Below the pieces are notes generated by a model. That model did not search any database, was not told the DNA's origin, and worked only from the letters and a program-made list of their open reading frames with translations. Position numbers and translations under genes: made by a program. Positions 49,330 through 64,000 of a stretch of 64,000 bases of DNA are shown here, in pieces; the stretch's first letter is position 1, and every line of letters starts with the position of its first letter. The stretch comes from Whitmania pigra (lineage: Eukaryota > Annelida > Clitellata > Hirudinida > Haemopidae): positions 2,772,501 through 2,836,500 of the forward strand of contig JAJTWR010000314.1 in the NCBI GenBank assembly GCA_021613335.1, read 5' to 3'.

Positions 49330-52300
49330 ATGCGTTGCTGTTCAGTGCCAGGTTGTTCAAACAACTCCAACAAGTGTCCGAAAGGATTCAAATTCTACTC
49401 ATTTCCCAGTGGTTCGAGAGATCAAAATAACCGCAAGGACTTGTGGATTAAAGCCGTCAACAAGAAATAGTTGGCCATTTATGTTTTCAAAATTTTGAGC
49501 TAAGTCATTCTAATATCCTTGGATGTATTATAGGAGCTGCATAACTTAAATGATTGAAATCATATCTAAGATCTCAAAGATTATGAAATATTTGGAGGCG
49601 CTAAATTCTTACATAATTTAATGCATTTTCATGTATGTAAATTTTCAGTTCTGTGCTGTGACATACTTTAATAATTAAAATATATTATACTTTCCAGCTC
49701 AAATGGTAATCCTTGGGTGCCCAGTCAATATTCATGCATTTGTGAGGTACATTTTGTGGGAAACAAAGTCAATGAGGATCCAAAAAATCCATCCTACCTG
49801 CCAACATTGTTCCTCAGGGTAATAAAAATATTGACAATAATAGTATATAATCATAATTTGCTATTAATTGATTTTTATTAGATATAATGCATTGGTTCCA
49901 CCTACAACATTGATTCTCATATTAACCCAAATTTTTAATTTTAAAACAAAATGAACATAATGATAATTTGACCGAATGTCTCTGACAGAAAGAGGTGTCC
50001 TATTGTCGCAATCCCCGCAGAACTGCAGTCGATCTGCTCATGAACAGAAGATTCAGTCAAGGTTTCCCTTCGAAGCACGAGAACGATTCCTCCTCCGATT
50101 TGAGGCTGATGGCGAAGAAGATGAAAAGGGATTCTATGGAGGAGGACGGACATTCCCTTTTGTCCGTGGCGGCGGGCGGAAATTCTGTCCACAGGTACGT
50201 CGCCACTCAATCTCTCTCGGTCGTCAACAAGATCAGTGAGTTGTTTGTTTTAAGTTGCTGACGTTGACTCTGGAGTTTTAAGATGTTTAATGTTGTTATT
50301 TTAGCTTGTTAGGTGTAAATTTGAATTTGTTGTAATAAGTAAAAATTATTGTGATTTAAAAGTTTGTTAAATTATCATATCAATAGTTTTGTGTTTAACT
50401 GGTCATTATCCATTGTTAACTGTATTGTTGATCATTACTAATGCATTTTTTAAAGCATTCTCCATTATTAGTTATCATAAACATTTCAATAACAGGACCC
50501 ACAGCAAGATGGGGGCACTCTATGACGATGATAAGCGAAGAGGCCCTTCTCCTGATTGGTGGACAGGGAGAAAAAGATGCCCTCAATAAGGATGCTCTGT
50601 GGAAACTGGACTTGAGTGAGTGATTGAGGACGATGCATTTGTTGAATGGCTAACGAATAAATAGCTGAAGAACAAATATTTAATTATTAATGTATTCAGT
50701 TTAATTTAATTAAGTTAACATACTAGCAGTATCAGAACTTAAAAGTATCTATTTTATCTAGTCTATATCTATAGTATCTAATCTATTATATAATAAAAAT
50801 TACCTAACTAAGTTTGCTTACTAACAATTACCAATTTAATTACATCGACATTAACGACGGACCTACCGTAAAGATACAAAATAACCCAAACCCGTTCAAA
50901 CCATTGTTCAGACAATTGCTTAACTTCCAAAGCCCAGGCCAAGTGGTCGTTGTCCGAGAGCACGGGTCAGAGGCCAGAGTCACGCATGGGTCACACCGCC
51001 GTGTACAGCCCCGTCCTCCGCTACCTCTACCTGTTTGGGGGTTCCAAGAAGAAGAAATGGTTCAACGACATTTATGTTCTCGACGTTGACGAGTTCCGGT
51101 GGAGACTCGTTGAGGTTGGCTGTGGCTGAAAACCAAATTGATGTTGTATTGGTTTTATTTTTTATCAGTAATAAATTAGTATCAGTAGTAAATAAATATT
51201 GAAAAATATATATTAATAAGAATTTCTATAACAATTAATTAATGATTCTATTGATGAGGCATTCAGTGCAAAATGCATACGTAGTTTCAATTTAATTTCA
51301 ATACCCATTACATGTTATAATACATGTGATCACAAAGAAGCAATGATCGATTTTTGGCCTCTTTAGACGAAGGGTTTAACTCCGCCACCTCGATCCTACC
51401 ACTCGTGCGTCCTTTACGATCACCAGCTGTGGATTTTCGGGGGTACAAAACCGTGCCCCACCATGGACCAGGACGAGTGCACTGACGATGTTTACATATT
51501 CAACTGCCTCGATGAAAAGTGGATTCAACCCACAATTGAGGGTGTCAAACCAAGACCAAGATCGGGGTGGGTGCTTGACACTCTTAGTTGAGTTTATTGA
51601 GTGCTAGATAGGGATGGTGATGATGATTGTGATGGTAGTAAAATTTATTTGACTATTTGAATAACAAAGAATTGATTGCGTTTGTTAAAATTTGTTACAC
51701 AAAAGTTCTTTAACTATTTCTGTAGACATTCGGGTTCTTTGGTTCAGAACAAGATGGTGGTCTTTGGAGGGTGGGATGCACCAGTCTGCTTCAACGATGT
51801 ACACATCCTTGATATGGGTTAGTGGAGTTGGTGACCAATAGTTACTTGATATGCAATTTATAATCAATGCGTGTTTAACATTAAATAATTTCATAGATGT
51901 ATTTTAAATTATTTAAGTTTTATTTACTTATTATTTTATGTCTCAAATTGTAGTTCAGAAAGCTTGGTTCCAACCAGCTATAAGTGGCATGCCACCAAGT
52001 CACAGAAGGTCTCTTTGAATGTTGATTCTTTGTTTTGTATTTTGAATTCCTATTGTTTATTTTGCATCCCATTAACTACAATTTGCATAATACGAATAAT
52101 TATTCCACTCATTGCAACAGCTGGCACTCCTCGTGCATCCTATCAGGGTGTAGGATACTCATACATGGGGGATTTGATGGGGAACAAGCCCTTGATGACC
52201 TCTTTATCCTTGATATCAGTGGGTTGCTTCAGATTCTTAATGAATATTGATAAGTTTAATTCATGATGATTATTAATTTCTAAGATATGTTTGTTTTTAA

Positions 52301-52622
52301 TTTCTTATTCATTAAAACTTTTTTTAACTAATTTTTTAAACTAATTTATGTCTGAATGTAACTTTATAAATGATAATTTCTTTTAATGTTTAATTTTACT
52401 AACTTGGATGAAATCAATAACCCTGATCCCGCCTTCACAGATCACCTCACCTGGATGAACCTTCAACTGCAACCTGCATTGAGTCGTCGAACAGGTCACA
52501 CAACCATCTGCCTACCTTACCGCCACGAGAACGAACGACGCGACCAAGTCTTGATGTTTGGAGGTGGTGACAATGAGGAAGCTTTCTATCAAGATCTCAT
52601 TAACATCATGATTCCCTTTTGA
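49330..52622 (+). CDS. THAP zinc finger fused to a Kelch beta-propeller
   Basis: Ten exons: 49330-49466, 49698-49818, 49989-50235, 50496-50615, 50912-51114, 51367-51566, 51726-51817, 51954-52008, 52121-52218, 52441-52622. The lengths sum to 1455 (484 residues). Exons 1-2 form a THAP domain, a C2CH DNA-binding finger: CSVPGC near the start, FKFYSFP, WIKAV, then NPWVPSQYSCICEVHF with the last Cys and His. Exon 3 is a basic linker (KKMKRD). Exons 4-10 encode about six Kelch repeats, each with the GG and Y/W-type pattern (RWGHSMTMI ... LLIGG; RMGHTAVY ... LYLFGG; IFGG; MVVFGG; ILIHGGF; VLMFGG). The propeller should bind a partner protein and the THAP finger DNA. The first donor is not GT: the frame meets TAG at 49468-49470, and phase demands an exit after 49466 (AA|atagtt). 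The other nine junctions are phase-consistent. Confidence 0.83.
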
Positions 52623-53157
52623 CGACAGCCTTTGTGACATCACAACTGTACTATTGCTAATATTCAATTCAATTAAAACAGAGCGTGTAATACCATTAAA
52701 ATTATACTCATGTTTTGTATAATCGTTCACTCCTTGTTAGTTGCTAATTGACTGACATTAAGTTAAAACTCCACTTCAAGTGAAATTAAGTACATGTTGA
52801 GTGTTGCCAAGATAATTGGAGATTCTGTTAATCACGTGAGTGAAATTAAACTAATAATTAAAATGTCTAATTACAGATCTATTATAATTAAAGTTTCTGT
52901 ATCATTTGCAAGGAGGTACAAGTAAGCATGGAGTTGGTGATAATAATATATTTTGGTGGTTACTTGTTCCTGAACTAAAGAGCTACAAATTATTTGCACC
53001 CCGCAAAAACTCTTCGATGCGATGATCTGATGCGCTGCCACTCAACTACTAATTACTCGACTAATAATAATAATATCGTCAATAATGAAGGGTTAATGTT
53101 GATGTTCGTCACATGCTTCAGAAGAACTTCTACACTATTACTGGTGGCGATGATATT
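52623..53157. other. Intergenic region, no certain gene
   Basis: AT-rich. A short frame at 52929 (MELVIIIYFGGYLFLN) resembles the start of a signal peptide for the next Ig gene, but it is too short and its donor unclear to assert. Confidence 0.4.
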
Positions 53158-53392
53158 CACTGGCGGATTTTGGGGGGACATGGCCGTGATTTAGAAAATA
53201 TAATAAAAAATTTAAGTAAATCTAATATAAAATAATAACTAATAAAACATAAAATTTATTTTAATTCAAAATTTGTTTTAATAATTTAACTTTTTGGACG
53301 AAAGTTTTAGTAGCTGCATCCCCCTAGTCTAAATCCGTCCATTGGTTCCAGTGTGTGGCCCCAGGCGAAAAGTATTAGATCCGCCACTGGCA
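53158..53392 (+). mobile_element. MITE-like element, copy 1
   Basis: It starts CACTGGCGGATTTTGGGG and ends, inverted, GATCCGCCACTGG; the inside is AT-rich with no coding frame. A related copy in the same orientation is at 56277-56515. Termini of the type CAGTGGCGGATC are typical of non-autonomous hAT-like elements in animals, an assignment made from the ends only. Confidence 0.75.
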
Positions 53393-54076
53393 CTATTAGT
53401 TGCAATTTAAAAAAAATGATGCAAGCTACTGTAATAGTTACTAAAGGCTATTGAAGTTATGTGCGCCTTTCTGAGTAATATAATTATTCGATTTCTTTTT
53501 AGAATTATAATTACATATTGTTATATTTTCAAATTAGATCTCATTAAAGTTGTAACTAGATGTTCTGTTTAGCTAATTTTTGTTTTTTTTTTGTGCTTAA
53601 GATGCTACGCTCATTTCATAATTTAAAACGTAGAACCCCTTTGAAAAGCGTGGGAAGGCTGGTGCCTCTAAAGTCAGCGAATAAATTACACTCAAACCAG
53701 TCAAGTCAATTTTGAAGTATCTCGCTTCATTGCAAGTTCTCTAATGAGTTCCTGTGAAAAGGAAAGCTTATTATAAGGAAATGGATTCGTATTAAAAGCC
53801 AAGACAAAACTGGGGATTGTCGGAAAGTAAAAATGTTAATTGTGAAAAGGTTCTTAGTTTTAATAAACATGTGTTGCCAAGGTTAATAGGCGGTTTTAAA
53901 ATATTTAATAGCTTATTTTTCTAGTGGAAGTGCTTTTGTATGATTATTAATTTGACTTTGAATTGCCCGCGTCTGCTAAAATGCTTGATTTGAGAAAATG
54001 TTTTAAATTTATGTCATTTCAGAGAATTTTCATATACTATAATTTTTTTAACTGTGTTAACCTTTTCCTTTTTGAG

Positions 54077-57009
<2,933 letters not shown>

Positions 57010-58310
57010 TTTGCTTGAACTGATTTCACTTACAAGGATTTTAAACTGGTTTCTTTGATTTCAGAAGTCGCAATTTAGCTTTAATATTAATGAGAACTCC
57101 TTATGGTAATGGTTCACAAACCACAAGTAACGTGAGGAGAATTTAACTAATTAAAAATTATTATTGCATATATTACACTGTCATAAAATAAACAACATTT
57201 GCAATTTGAATGTAAGTGATGTGCCGATACTTATACTGACTTTAAAAGGTGATAAATGATTTAAAATATAAATTTACTAATATTAACCACAACTTTTGCT
57301 ATGCTTTTCTTGGCAATCAAAGTTTTTAGAAGATATATAAATATATTTTAACATCCAGATAATCCTTAATGCGAAGTTCTGAATATATACAAATATCTGT
57401 ATACCGTATTTTCACCCATATTACACGCGTGTTATGTTCGATTTTACTTACCACGCGTGACGCACCCCCCTATGCGTGCTATAATCGTATGCGTGTTATG
57501 CTAGATTAAATTTACATGAATTTGATTTCCGACCAACAAAAAATAAAAACATTTAAATGATAGCACAGACTATTGGTTGATTTTGTAAAAGTTTTAGACT
57601 ATATTTTTAATTTTAAATAGTTTATAATTGATTGGGCGTTAATGCATTGCATAAAGAACTTTCGATATATGCTTACAGAAGCATGTGACAAAACATTCAC
57701 GCTAATCATTGCATTGTCCAGCTCTCGAGTTTATGACGTCAACTTGAATTTAACATAAATTAATTGATGGTAACTATAGGAAACTTGTAGGGTGTTGTAC
57801 TATTTTATGAATTTTCATCATAATTTTTCAACTCTTTGTTACTCATAATTATAATTGGAGCTAATGTTTTCAGTTTGTGTGACAATGTTTTTTCAGCACT
57901 GGTGGTTCAGACAGCTTTGGTTGGTGCTGTTTAATATTTTAATAGTCAAACATCACATGCATGGACTTATTGTAGCAAATGTCTTCAATCTCTTAATGAT
58001 CTTGCTATAAAAACTTTGAACACTTCTCAAAAGCATAGAACAAAATAGATACAATTTTGGTAATAGTGTCAGTTATCAGTCTTTTGCAGTCTTTATTGGA
58101 AAACAAAATGGAAGTCTTAGCCCATTCTCTTGGAATTCATTATGAAGATTCAAATTGGTAATTGTAATGAATTACCACCACTGTTTTGGCTTTTTCTGGT
58201 GATGAGTCACTTGATTTTCTACATTGCTATAAGAGAAAAATCATAAAACCCATTAGATGGCATAAATTATATGCAGCTTTTGGCCACACTTTTATGCTGT
58301 AGTTGATGCA

Positions 58311-58650
58311 CTGTTTGAACCTCAACAATGCCATACCTTCACAGTGAAGCTGTGTCCCAGAGCATGGTACAAATGCATAACTTCAGTATTTGCTTCAAGT
58401 ATTGATCTCAATTTATTTAAAAAAAACCTTGTTTCTTTCAATGCAATTTTAAAGGTTATTGTACATGAGCTGCATTTCATGCTCAGATCAATGATCCATT
58501 TATGGTTTTTGAAAGGGAGACTTTAACCTTGAAATCTCATGAAATTTCATGTTATAATTGATGTTTGGACCTCAACAATGCTATACTTTCCAGTGAAGCT
58601 GTGTCTCACAGCATGATGCATCTGATTTACTTCATCATCTACTCCAAGAA
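58311..58650. repeat. Internal direct duplication within the Tigger-like element
   Basis: A block at 58311-58375 (TTTGAACCTCAACAATGCCA ... CAGTGAAGCTGTGTC) recurs about 250 bp later at 58562-58625 with a few changes. It is a diverged tandem duplication or a trace of a nested insertion. Confidence 0.7.
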
Positions 58651-58739
58651 TTTATCAAAAATATTCAAAAATGTCTCTTAAAATTAGTACATTTAAAATA
58701 TGTGATTTTCATATTTAGGGAGTTATGGGACACATAGGC

Positions 58740-59630
58740 TTGTTAAGCGAACTCTTTGCAGCGTGGAATTGGTTAACGAGTTCGTTACCGTCCTTTGAAG
58801 TATTGCTTCCCTTTTGTCTTACAAATTATTATGCGTAAACAATATGCATTCCAAAGTAGGAAGTTGATGCAAGTCTTAAGATAAAAATAGTTTCGAAGAA
58901 GAATTGAAGAGAGAATGCAATATCGAAGCGACTCTTGACCAATTTTGGTCAATTGCAGCGAGCTCATGAATCGTTAACCAGTTCTTTGAAGTTTTTAAAC
59001 AATTTATTAACAAACATTCAAAAAATCTGTCAATTTCTCAACGATTTGTAGTTGCAGTTTGGATGATAGACCACCCGGGATGATTGCAATGTGACATCCG
59101 CTTAAGTTGAGTATCTTCTTAACTGACTCCTCTTTATGAGCAGTCATTGCATCCATGATCAACCGCGAGCTCTTTGAAAAGAATCTCCTTTTTTGAGAAC
59201 ATTTCTGAATCCAGAGCTTCATGCTGAAAATTTTTCGCATTGTCTCTTGAAAATCAATATTGGTTTTGACTTGGTGCCAGCCGCAGAGCATCCAAGTATG
59301 ATTGTGAAATTGTTATTGCCACAGTTCTGGCGCCAGATGCTTTCACTAGCGGGAATGTCAAAAGCTCTCTTTGTTCCAAGACAGATAGCTTTAGATCAGA
59401 CTCTAACTTTGGCCATTTCGCATTTTGGCCAAGGCATGCACGTTTTCTCAGGTTCAGTTTCTCAAGCAATCATTCCTTCTTTCTCCATTCGCGAACCAAC
59501 ACTTCGTTAACATTGAACTCCCGAGCAGCTGCTCTGTTACCTTTGTCTTTTGCTCTAGAAATGACTTGAAGCTTGTAGTCAACAGTGTACGAGTTACGTT
59601 TATCAGCCACTTTCTTAACGACGTCGATAT
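58740..59630 (-). pseudogene. Tigger/pogo transposase remnant
   Basis: From 59625 leftward the minus strand reads KKVADKRNSYTVDYKLQ and GNRAAAREFNV, the first helix-turn-helix of Tigger-type proteins. An in-frame TGA (59470-59472) follows WRKKE, then LRKRACLGQNAKWPKLESDL as in the CENP-B-type second helix-turn-helix. After a frame change come LIMDAMTAH (a catalytic Asp region) and IPGGLSSKLQ, both typical of the DDE_1 catalytic domain. The middle of the catalytic domain is missing and the C-terminal part is unreadable, so the gene is dead. The active enzyme family cuts and pastes elements at TA sites. Confidence 0.83.
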
Positions 59631-60499
59631 TTCAATCTATTTATTTATTTGATTATAGTCCGTTGCATGACTAAGATGATTTTGACTTATATTTCAATCA
59701 AGAGCACTTCTATCTATATATCACTGTATTTATTACTTCAAGCATCGGCCGCTCAGCCAACGGAAGATTTTTTTACAACTTTTATATTTGATTGTTTTAT
59801 ATATTACAAACGGTTTCAATTTAATATTTTAATATATATAATTTTAATTTTAATGTTAAATTATTTTAGCCAAAAGAAAAAAAGACGTCTATTGGTGCGT
59901 GTTATAATCGTTTGCGTGTTTTATAAGTGATTTTTTACATAAATTGGAAAAATTGCGTGTTATATTCGTCCGCGTGTTAAATTCGTCTGCGTGTTTATTT
60001 CGTGAAAATACGGTAATATAAATGATATAAATTCTATGACAACAAGTTTGAATCATAAATATCCACTCCCTCAAAAAAAGTCATATCTCATTACCATTGT
60101 TCCCAAAACCTTTTGACTAGGAAAATATATTTTTATCAAAAAAATCTTTAGCGACAAACCCAACATGTAAACCATTTTGCCATTTTTTGAAAATGGACTC
60201 ACTAAGACTGTTTTTAGATAAAAATAAGCACAGAAAAGCAAAAAAATAAAAATACTGAAGCAACCAAGCCATACAATTTCAAATAAAATGTTAATTTAAA
60301 AATTGTGACCATTAAGGATAAATAACAAATTGAAGAAAAGTTAAAACAAAAATTGTCTAGATTAAGACGTAAATAATATTGCACATATTTTCACGCACAT
60401 TGAACATAATGGAGAAAAAGATTTTTAAATGTAAATCAGGGAAGTAAAAAAGATGTTTGTAATTATTTTAAATAGTTAATTATAGAAACTCTTGCAAGC

Positions 60500-60555
60500 A
60501 GCTTTGATTTGAATAGCCCCTAGTAAAATTCTTAACCACTTGGCCTACGTCGCCC
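60500..60555 (-). other. tRNA-like sequence (SINE head or tRNA pseudogene)
   Basis: On the minus strand, GGGCGACGTAGGCCAAGTGG then TTAAG resembles a tRNA 5' arm with A box, and GGGGCTATTCAAATC resembles a B box. The spacing is shorter than in a complete tRNA and no acceptor stem closes, so a decayed tRNA or SINE is likely. Confidence 0.45.
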
Positions 60556-60925
60556 AAGTAATTACATTGTTTAAATAATTTAAATCATGTAATGCTTTAA
60601 ACAATGAATGTAAAGAGTTAAAAGCATCTATTTGAAATGGAAGGACTTTAGTGAATAAAAAATCTGCAATAAAATTGACTTGAGTATAACAAAAAGTTGG
60701 ATAAAAGACCTTTAAGGAAATCTTTGAGTGGTTCAGAATGAAACAAAGATAAAATAGACAAAATAAACAAAATATTAAAATGGTGACAAGTTTCATCAGA
60801 TACATTATTACAAGAAAGAATGGAACCCAGATCTTTAAATTAAAATCAACGACAATAGATGATTTCAAAAAAATCAGAAATTCAAAAACTTTGTGGTCAA
60901 CGATAACCTGGCCAGAAGCAAATAT

Positions 60926-63002
60926 TTAAGCCCGTAAATTTTCTTGAAATTCCTGTTGTGTTTTCCTCCGATTTCGTTTCCTGCAACAAAAGTTTAAAAT
61001 ACTAAGAATAATATTCTGTAATTATTATATTTAGAATAAAAAATATAAAAATCTGCAGTCTTTCTGCAATCAATCCTTCAATGCTTCAACTTATATTGCT
61101 TTGCTAACTTACTTTAAAGGTGGTTGTTGAATGTCCCTTTTTTCATACTTTCTTTTACTTTACAAAAAAAATTTATAAAAATGAAATTTTGTGTCATTGG
61201 CATAAACATTTGAGACAAATCTTAAAATACTTACAAATAAATTGCAATTAAGGCCAATAGCACAAGCAACATGAGGCACAGAATAATTATTGCAACAATA
61301 TAACCTGTTGCACCTGTGAACTCAAAATAAATTAATTTAAGCCAGTAATGCAACACATTTTAGATTCAAATTTAAACATAAATCAGCATAATTTTTTGTT
61401 CACATGTTCTGAAGGGTAAACTATAAAAAGTCACTCACTGCAAGATTTCTTCCCACTGAAACTAATGACTTTTCCTGCTACCTGACATATTTCTCCAGTA
61501 ACAAATTCACAAGAACCCATGCATTTGTAGTATCCAGACATGACTAAATGTTCCTTGCTGAGATGTTGTGATTGTATCTTATATTCCATATCTTGTTGGT
61601 CCAGGAGCCAATAATATGAACATTCCAGAGATTGGCTTTTCTTTAAAACACAAGAGTTATTTGAGAAAGTGTCAGAATTTATTAACAACAGCCTTGATTC
61701 TTTGGGAGTTTGTGCATCTAACATATGAAATAAAATATAGAATGACAACAAGTTTCAAGCATAATTTTTGTAAATGTGATTAAAAAATTACATTGGACTG
61801 AAATTGGTGCCAATTTGCAAGAAGCAATTTGGCTTTGTCCTTCCAATGAACATTCTAATATTGCTCCCTGCAGATCATTGGCCGCTGGAAAGTCATCCTT
61901 GACGCTCAAAACTTTTTCATATCCCTGTGACTGTTCTTGAACACCAGTCAAAATTTTATGTCGCAAGATTATATCTTCTTTCATTCTTTTGAGCCAAACG
62001 AACCTCAAATTATCGCCAATATTTCCACGGTGGTGGAATGAACAGGATGTCATTATTGTTTCAGGTTTAACTGGGCAGTCACTCTCACCAACAATATGAC
62101 TGTTTCTGATATTTGAGGTGCATTCCAAATCTATCAGCATTAATTAAATTAATGATACTTTGATTTGTTTATATTAAAATTTAATTAATATTAAATATAA
62201 TTCTGTAACCCTGGCGCAATTTGTAATCGGCACAACCGATTATACTTAATTAATTTTTTAGAAATATATCCAATATTTCTTTGTAGTAGTGCATAACATA
62301 GTAGTAAAAAGATTATCCTAGACATCCAGGAAGCTAATTACTCATTTTCATCCTAAGGCATCCCAAATCCATAAAAACACTTAACACTGATATTTAGTTA
62401 TATTCATAATAATGGTTAACTGAAATATTGTATGATATTTGTAGATAATATCACTGCCTCGAAGACTGGCCAATTAATAATAAAACTTTTATCAAGCTTC
62501 TTTCTTATATTCCATAAACATAAACAATCAAAATTTTGAATTTTTTCACAATATTTTATTTTCAGTAATTCTCTTTGATCAATATTAAATTAAAATGTAC
62601 AAATCTCTGGTTTAAATTTTGCTGAAGCTTCAAGTTATAATTTTTTAATTACATTTAGACAGCTCCAATACTTAAAAACTCACTTACTTCCAATGATCAC
62701 TTCGTGAGTACAACCTGTAACAGGATCTTCTCCTTTTACACCAAACTCAAATCTGTACCTTCCAACCATGTCCTTTGTGGTTGCATTGATTATGAGGTTG
62801 CAATATCCTTTGCTTCCATCACAGTCCCCCACATAGCCTTCGTAAGGTCGAATTTTGTTATCATATGCAATTGTTTCTTTTCCAGCAGAATTTTTTTGGA
62901 AAAACCACCTCATCCTGTCTGCTTCTTCATTAAATTTGCATGTAAGAGAGACTGCTTTGTTTGCATTAGAGTATGTGTATAGGATCTCACTTGCATTGCA
63001 CT
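60926..63002 (-). CDS. Single-pass Ig-type receptor, 5' exon(s) not found
   Basis: Six exons on the minus strand: 63002-62688, 62130-61792, 61717-61439, 61313-61235, 61157-61113 and 60980-60926 (TAA). Phases run 1, 1, 1, 2, 2 and all lengths agree, giving about 369 visible residues. Exon 1 is an Ig-like domain (VSLTCKF, MRWFFQ, then VGRYRFEFGV). Exons 2 and 3 are further Cys-paired extracellular modules with sequons. Exon 4 encodes the TM helix (GYIVAIIILCLMLLVLLALI). The last two give a short basic tail (KRKYEKRDIQQPPLKKRNRR) without an ITIM or other classic signalling motif. The signal peptide exon should lie right of 63002 but I cannot fix it; a 23-bp candidate exon ends at a GTAAGG donor near 63486. 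The exon plan matches the plus-strand Ig gene to the left, so the two are probably paralogues. Confidence 0.85.
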
Positions 63003-63639
63003 CTAAACAAAAAATATTTTATTACTTATCAAAGCAATCCATAAATGTCTCACATTGTGACAGTAGAATATTCTTAAAGGTGCACGATCAATAATCAAAT
63101 TATTATTCGAAGAACTAACTCCGTTTCAAGCGCAAAAACTACCATCAAAATATGACTACAATCTGTTAACCAGAAGTGGAACGTCATTAAAATCTAACCA
63201 ATTTCCGAAATAATAAATCGAAAATATATCAAGTGACTTAAATTTTGAAAAAAGCGCATTTTTGAATTTCACTTTAGCTAAACAAATGATTGGTATTCTT
63301 TATCCTGGTTTAGGCAAATTGAACAGCTGTAGAAAGACAGGTGTGGTAAACCGTAAAAGATGGGGCTATGGCTCAGCAACATTTATATTATAAATGCGCT
63401 TTTCGTACTAATTGTAAATATTCATGAGCTTCAGAGGGCGTGGTTATTATAAGGTCCTAACGCTGCGTTGACGATGCCTTACCTGTTAAGTCAATAGGAG
63501 ATATTCTGAAAGTATAATTAATTAAATTAAAGAAAGATTTAATGACATATCAATTGAGATTGTGCTATTTGCAAGTCGATTTGCTATCTTTCAATCAACG
63601 TCAGGTCTACGGGACAAAGAAGTCACAAATTTTTGCAGT

Positions 63640-63900
63640 AACTTTCTAATTTTTAATGCAGATACATTACTCGCTGATTTGAAATCTTTCATAAAGCCTT
63701 TCGTTCATTCAAAGCAAACAAAATCCCATTGACTAAGATATTGAAAGCCGATATGGGTGAAAACTTTCTTGCAATTCCTGTAACTTCAGTAGAGAGATCA
63801 ATTAGCACAATGAACAGGACACTCAGCAAGGTAAGAAATCGAATAACACCAGAAACTTTAACTCATCGTACAAGCATCAGCTCTAGCATTTATTCCTAAT
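63640..63900 (+). pseudogene. hAT transposase C-terminal relic
   Basis: A frame from about 63738 reads ENFLAIPVTSVERSISTMNR and on to LSKVRNRITPETLTHR, then stops at 63898-63900. This matches the hAT dimerisation domain (family pattern LPVTSxxxERSFS...RL), with one residue apparently lost in TSxxERS. Upstream pieces (ADLKSFIKPFV, 63676 on) are in another frame and also fit the hAT end. It is an inactive fragment. Confidence 0.7.
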
Positions 63901-64000
63901 TTCAGTGATCGGTTGTAGTGTTGTCGGGCTGTCTTTGCGTCTTAATAAATCTGGGTTGCTAGAAAATCTCAGCGATTTCAACAAGTTATGGACCCAGTGA

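Larger units (their letters stand above)
57414..60013 (-). mobile_element. Degenerate pogo/Tigger-type DNA transposon
   Basis: The ends are inverted copies of CCGTATTTTCAC, flanked on each side by TA (57412-57413 and 60014-60015), the target duplication of the Tc1/mariner/pogo superfamily. Just inside both ends lies a run of ~17-bp units of the type GCGTGTTATAATCG. Inside are remnants of a Tigger-like transposase on the minus strand. The element sits between the two convergent Ig genes. Confidence 0.87.

Noticed and set aside
52994..53194. Frame ending in a hydrophobic stretch that looks like a signal peptide for the Ig gene
   Set aside because: Its end lies inside MITE copy 1 and no donor of the required phase 1 is present at a useful place.

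Overview
This is nuclear DNA from an animal, most likely an invertebrate bilaterian. The evidence is spliced genes with GT-AG introns and matching phases, metazoan families (a neuroligin-type cholinesterase-like adhesion protein, an MTSS1/MIM I-BAR protein, THAP, Kelch, Ig receptors), AT-rich introns, and very many tri- and tetranucleotide microsatellites. I cannot name the phylum. Gene models were built by hand from open frames, splice sites and phase bookkeeping. No database search was possible.

Layout. 1-11.7 kb (+): the 3' part of a neuroligin-like gene in five visible exons. A long Asn/Asp-rich insert lies inside its esterase domain, and it ends with a single TM helix and a C-terminal PDZ-type ligand. 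One of its introns holds a dead R4/Dong-type retrotransposon sitting in a (TAA)n tract. 14.5-20.6 kb (+): two adjacent genes for unrecognised, disordered, Lys/Ser/Cys-rich proteins, one with five exons and one without introns over 1203 codons. 25.2-36.6 kb (+): an MTSS1 homologue in 13 exons. Exon 3 carries an apparent 1-bp deletion, and an intronless U2AF1 (U2AF35) gene lies antisense inside one intron. 37.8-39.3 kb (+): an AT-hook plus two-C2H2 zinc-finger protein with several SUMO-type sites. 41.1-42.6 kb (+): an unrecognised 283-aa protein in four phase-0 exons. 43.5-46.4 kb (-): an intronless TRIP12-type HECT E3 ligase. 49.3-52.6 kb (+): a ten-exon gene that joins a THAP DNA-binding domain to a Kelch propeller. 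54.1-57.0 kb (+) and 60.9-63.0 kb (-): two convergent single-pass Ig-type receptors built on phase-1 exons, separated by a degenerate pogo/Tigger transposon. The right edge holds a hAT transposase relic.

The genes do not form an evident pathway. The themes are splicing and nuclear regulation (U2AF1, THAP-Kelch, AT-hook ZnF), ubiquitin transfer (HECT), membrane and actin remodelling (MTSS1) and cell-surface recognition (neuroligin-like and Ig pair). The most unusual points are the THAP-Kelch fusion, the microsatellite-grown insert in the neuroligin-like protein, two intronless retrogene-like loci, and the inverted Ig receptor pair. Large gene-poor stretches contain microsatellites, a 20-bp minisatellite with a higher-order duplication, MITE-like elements and tRNA-like sequences.
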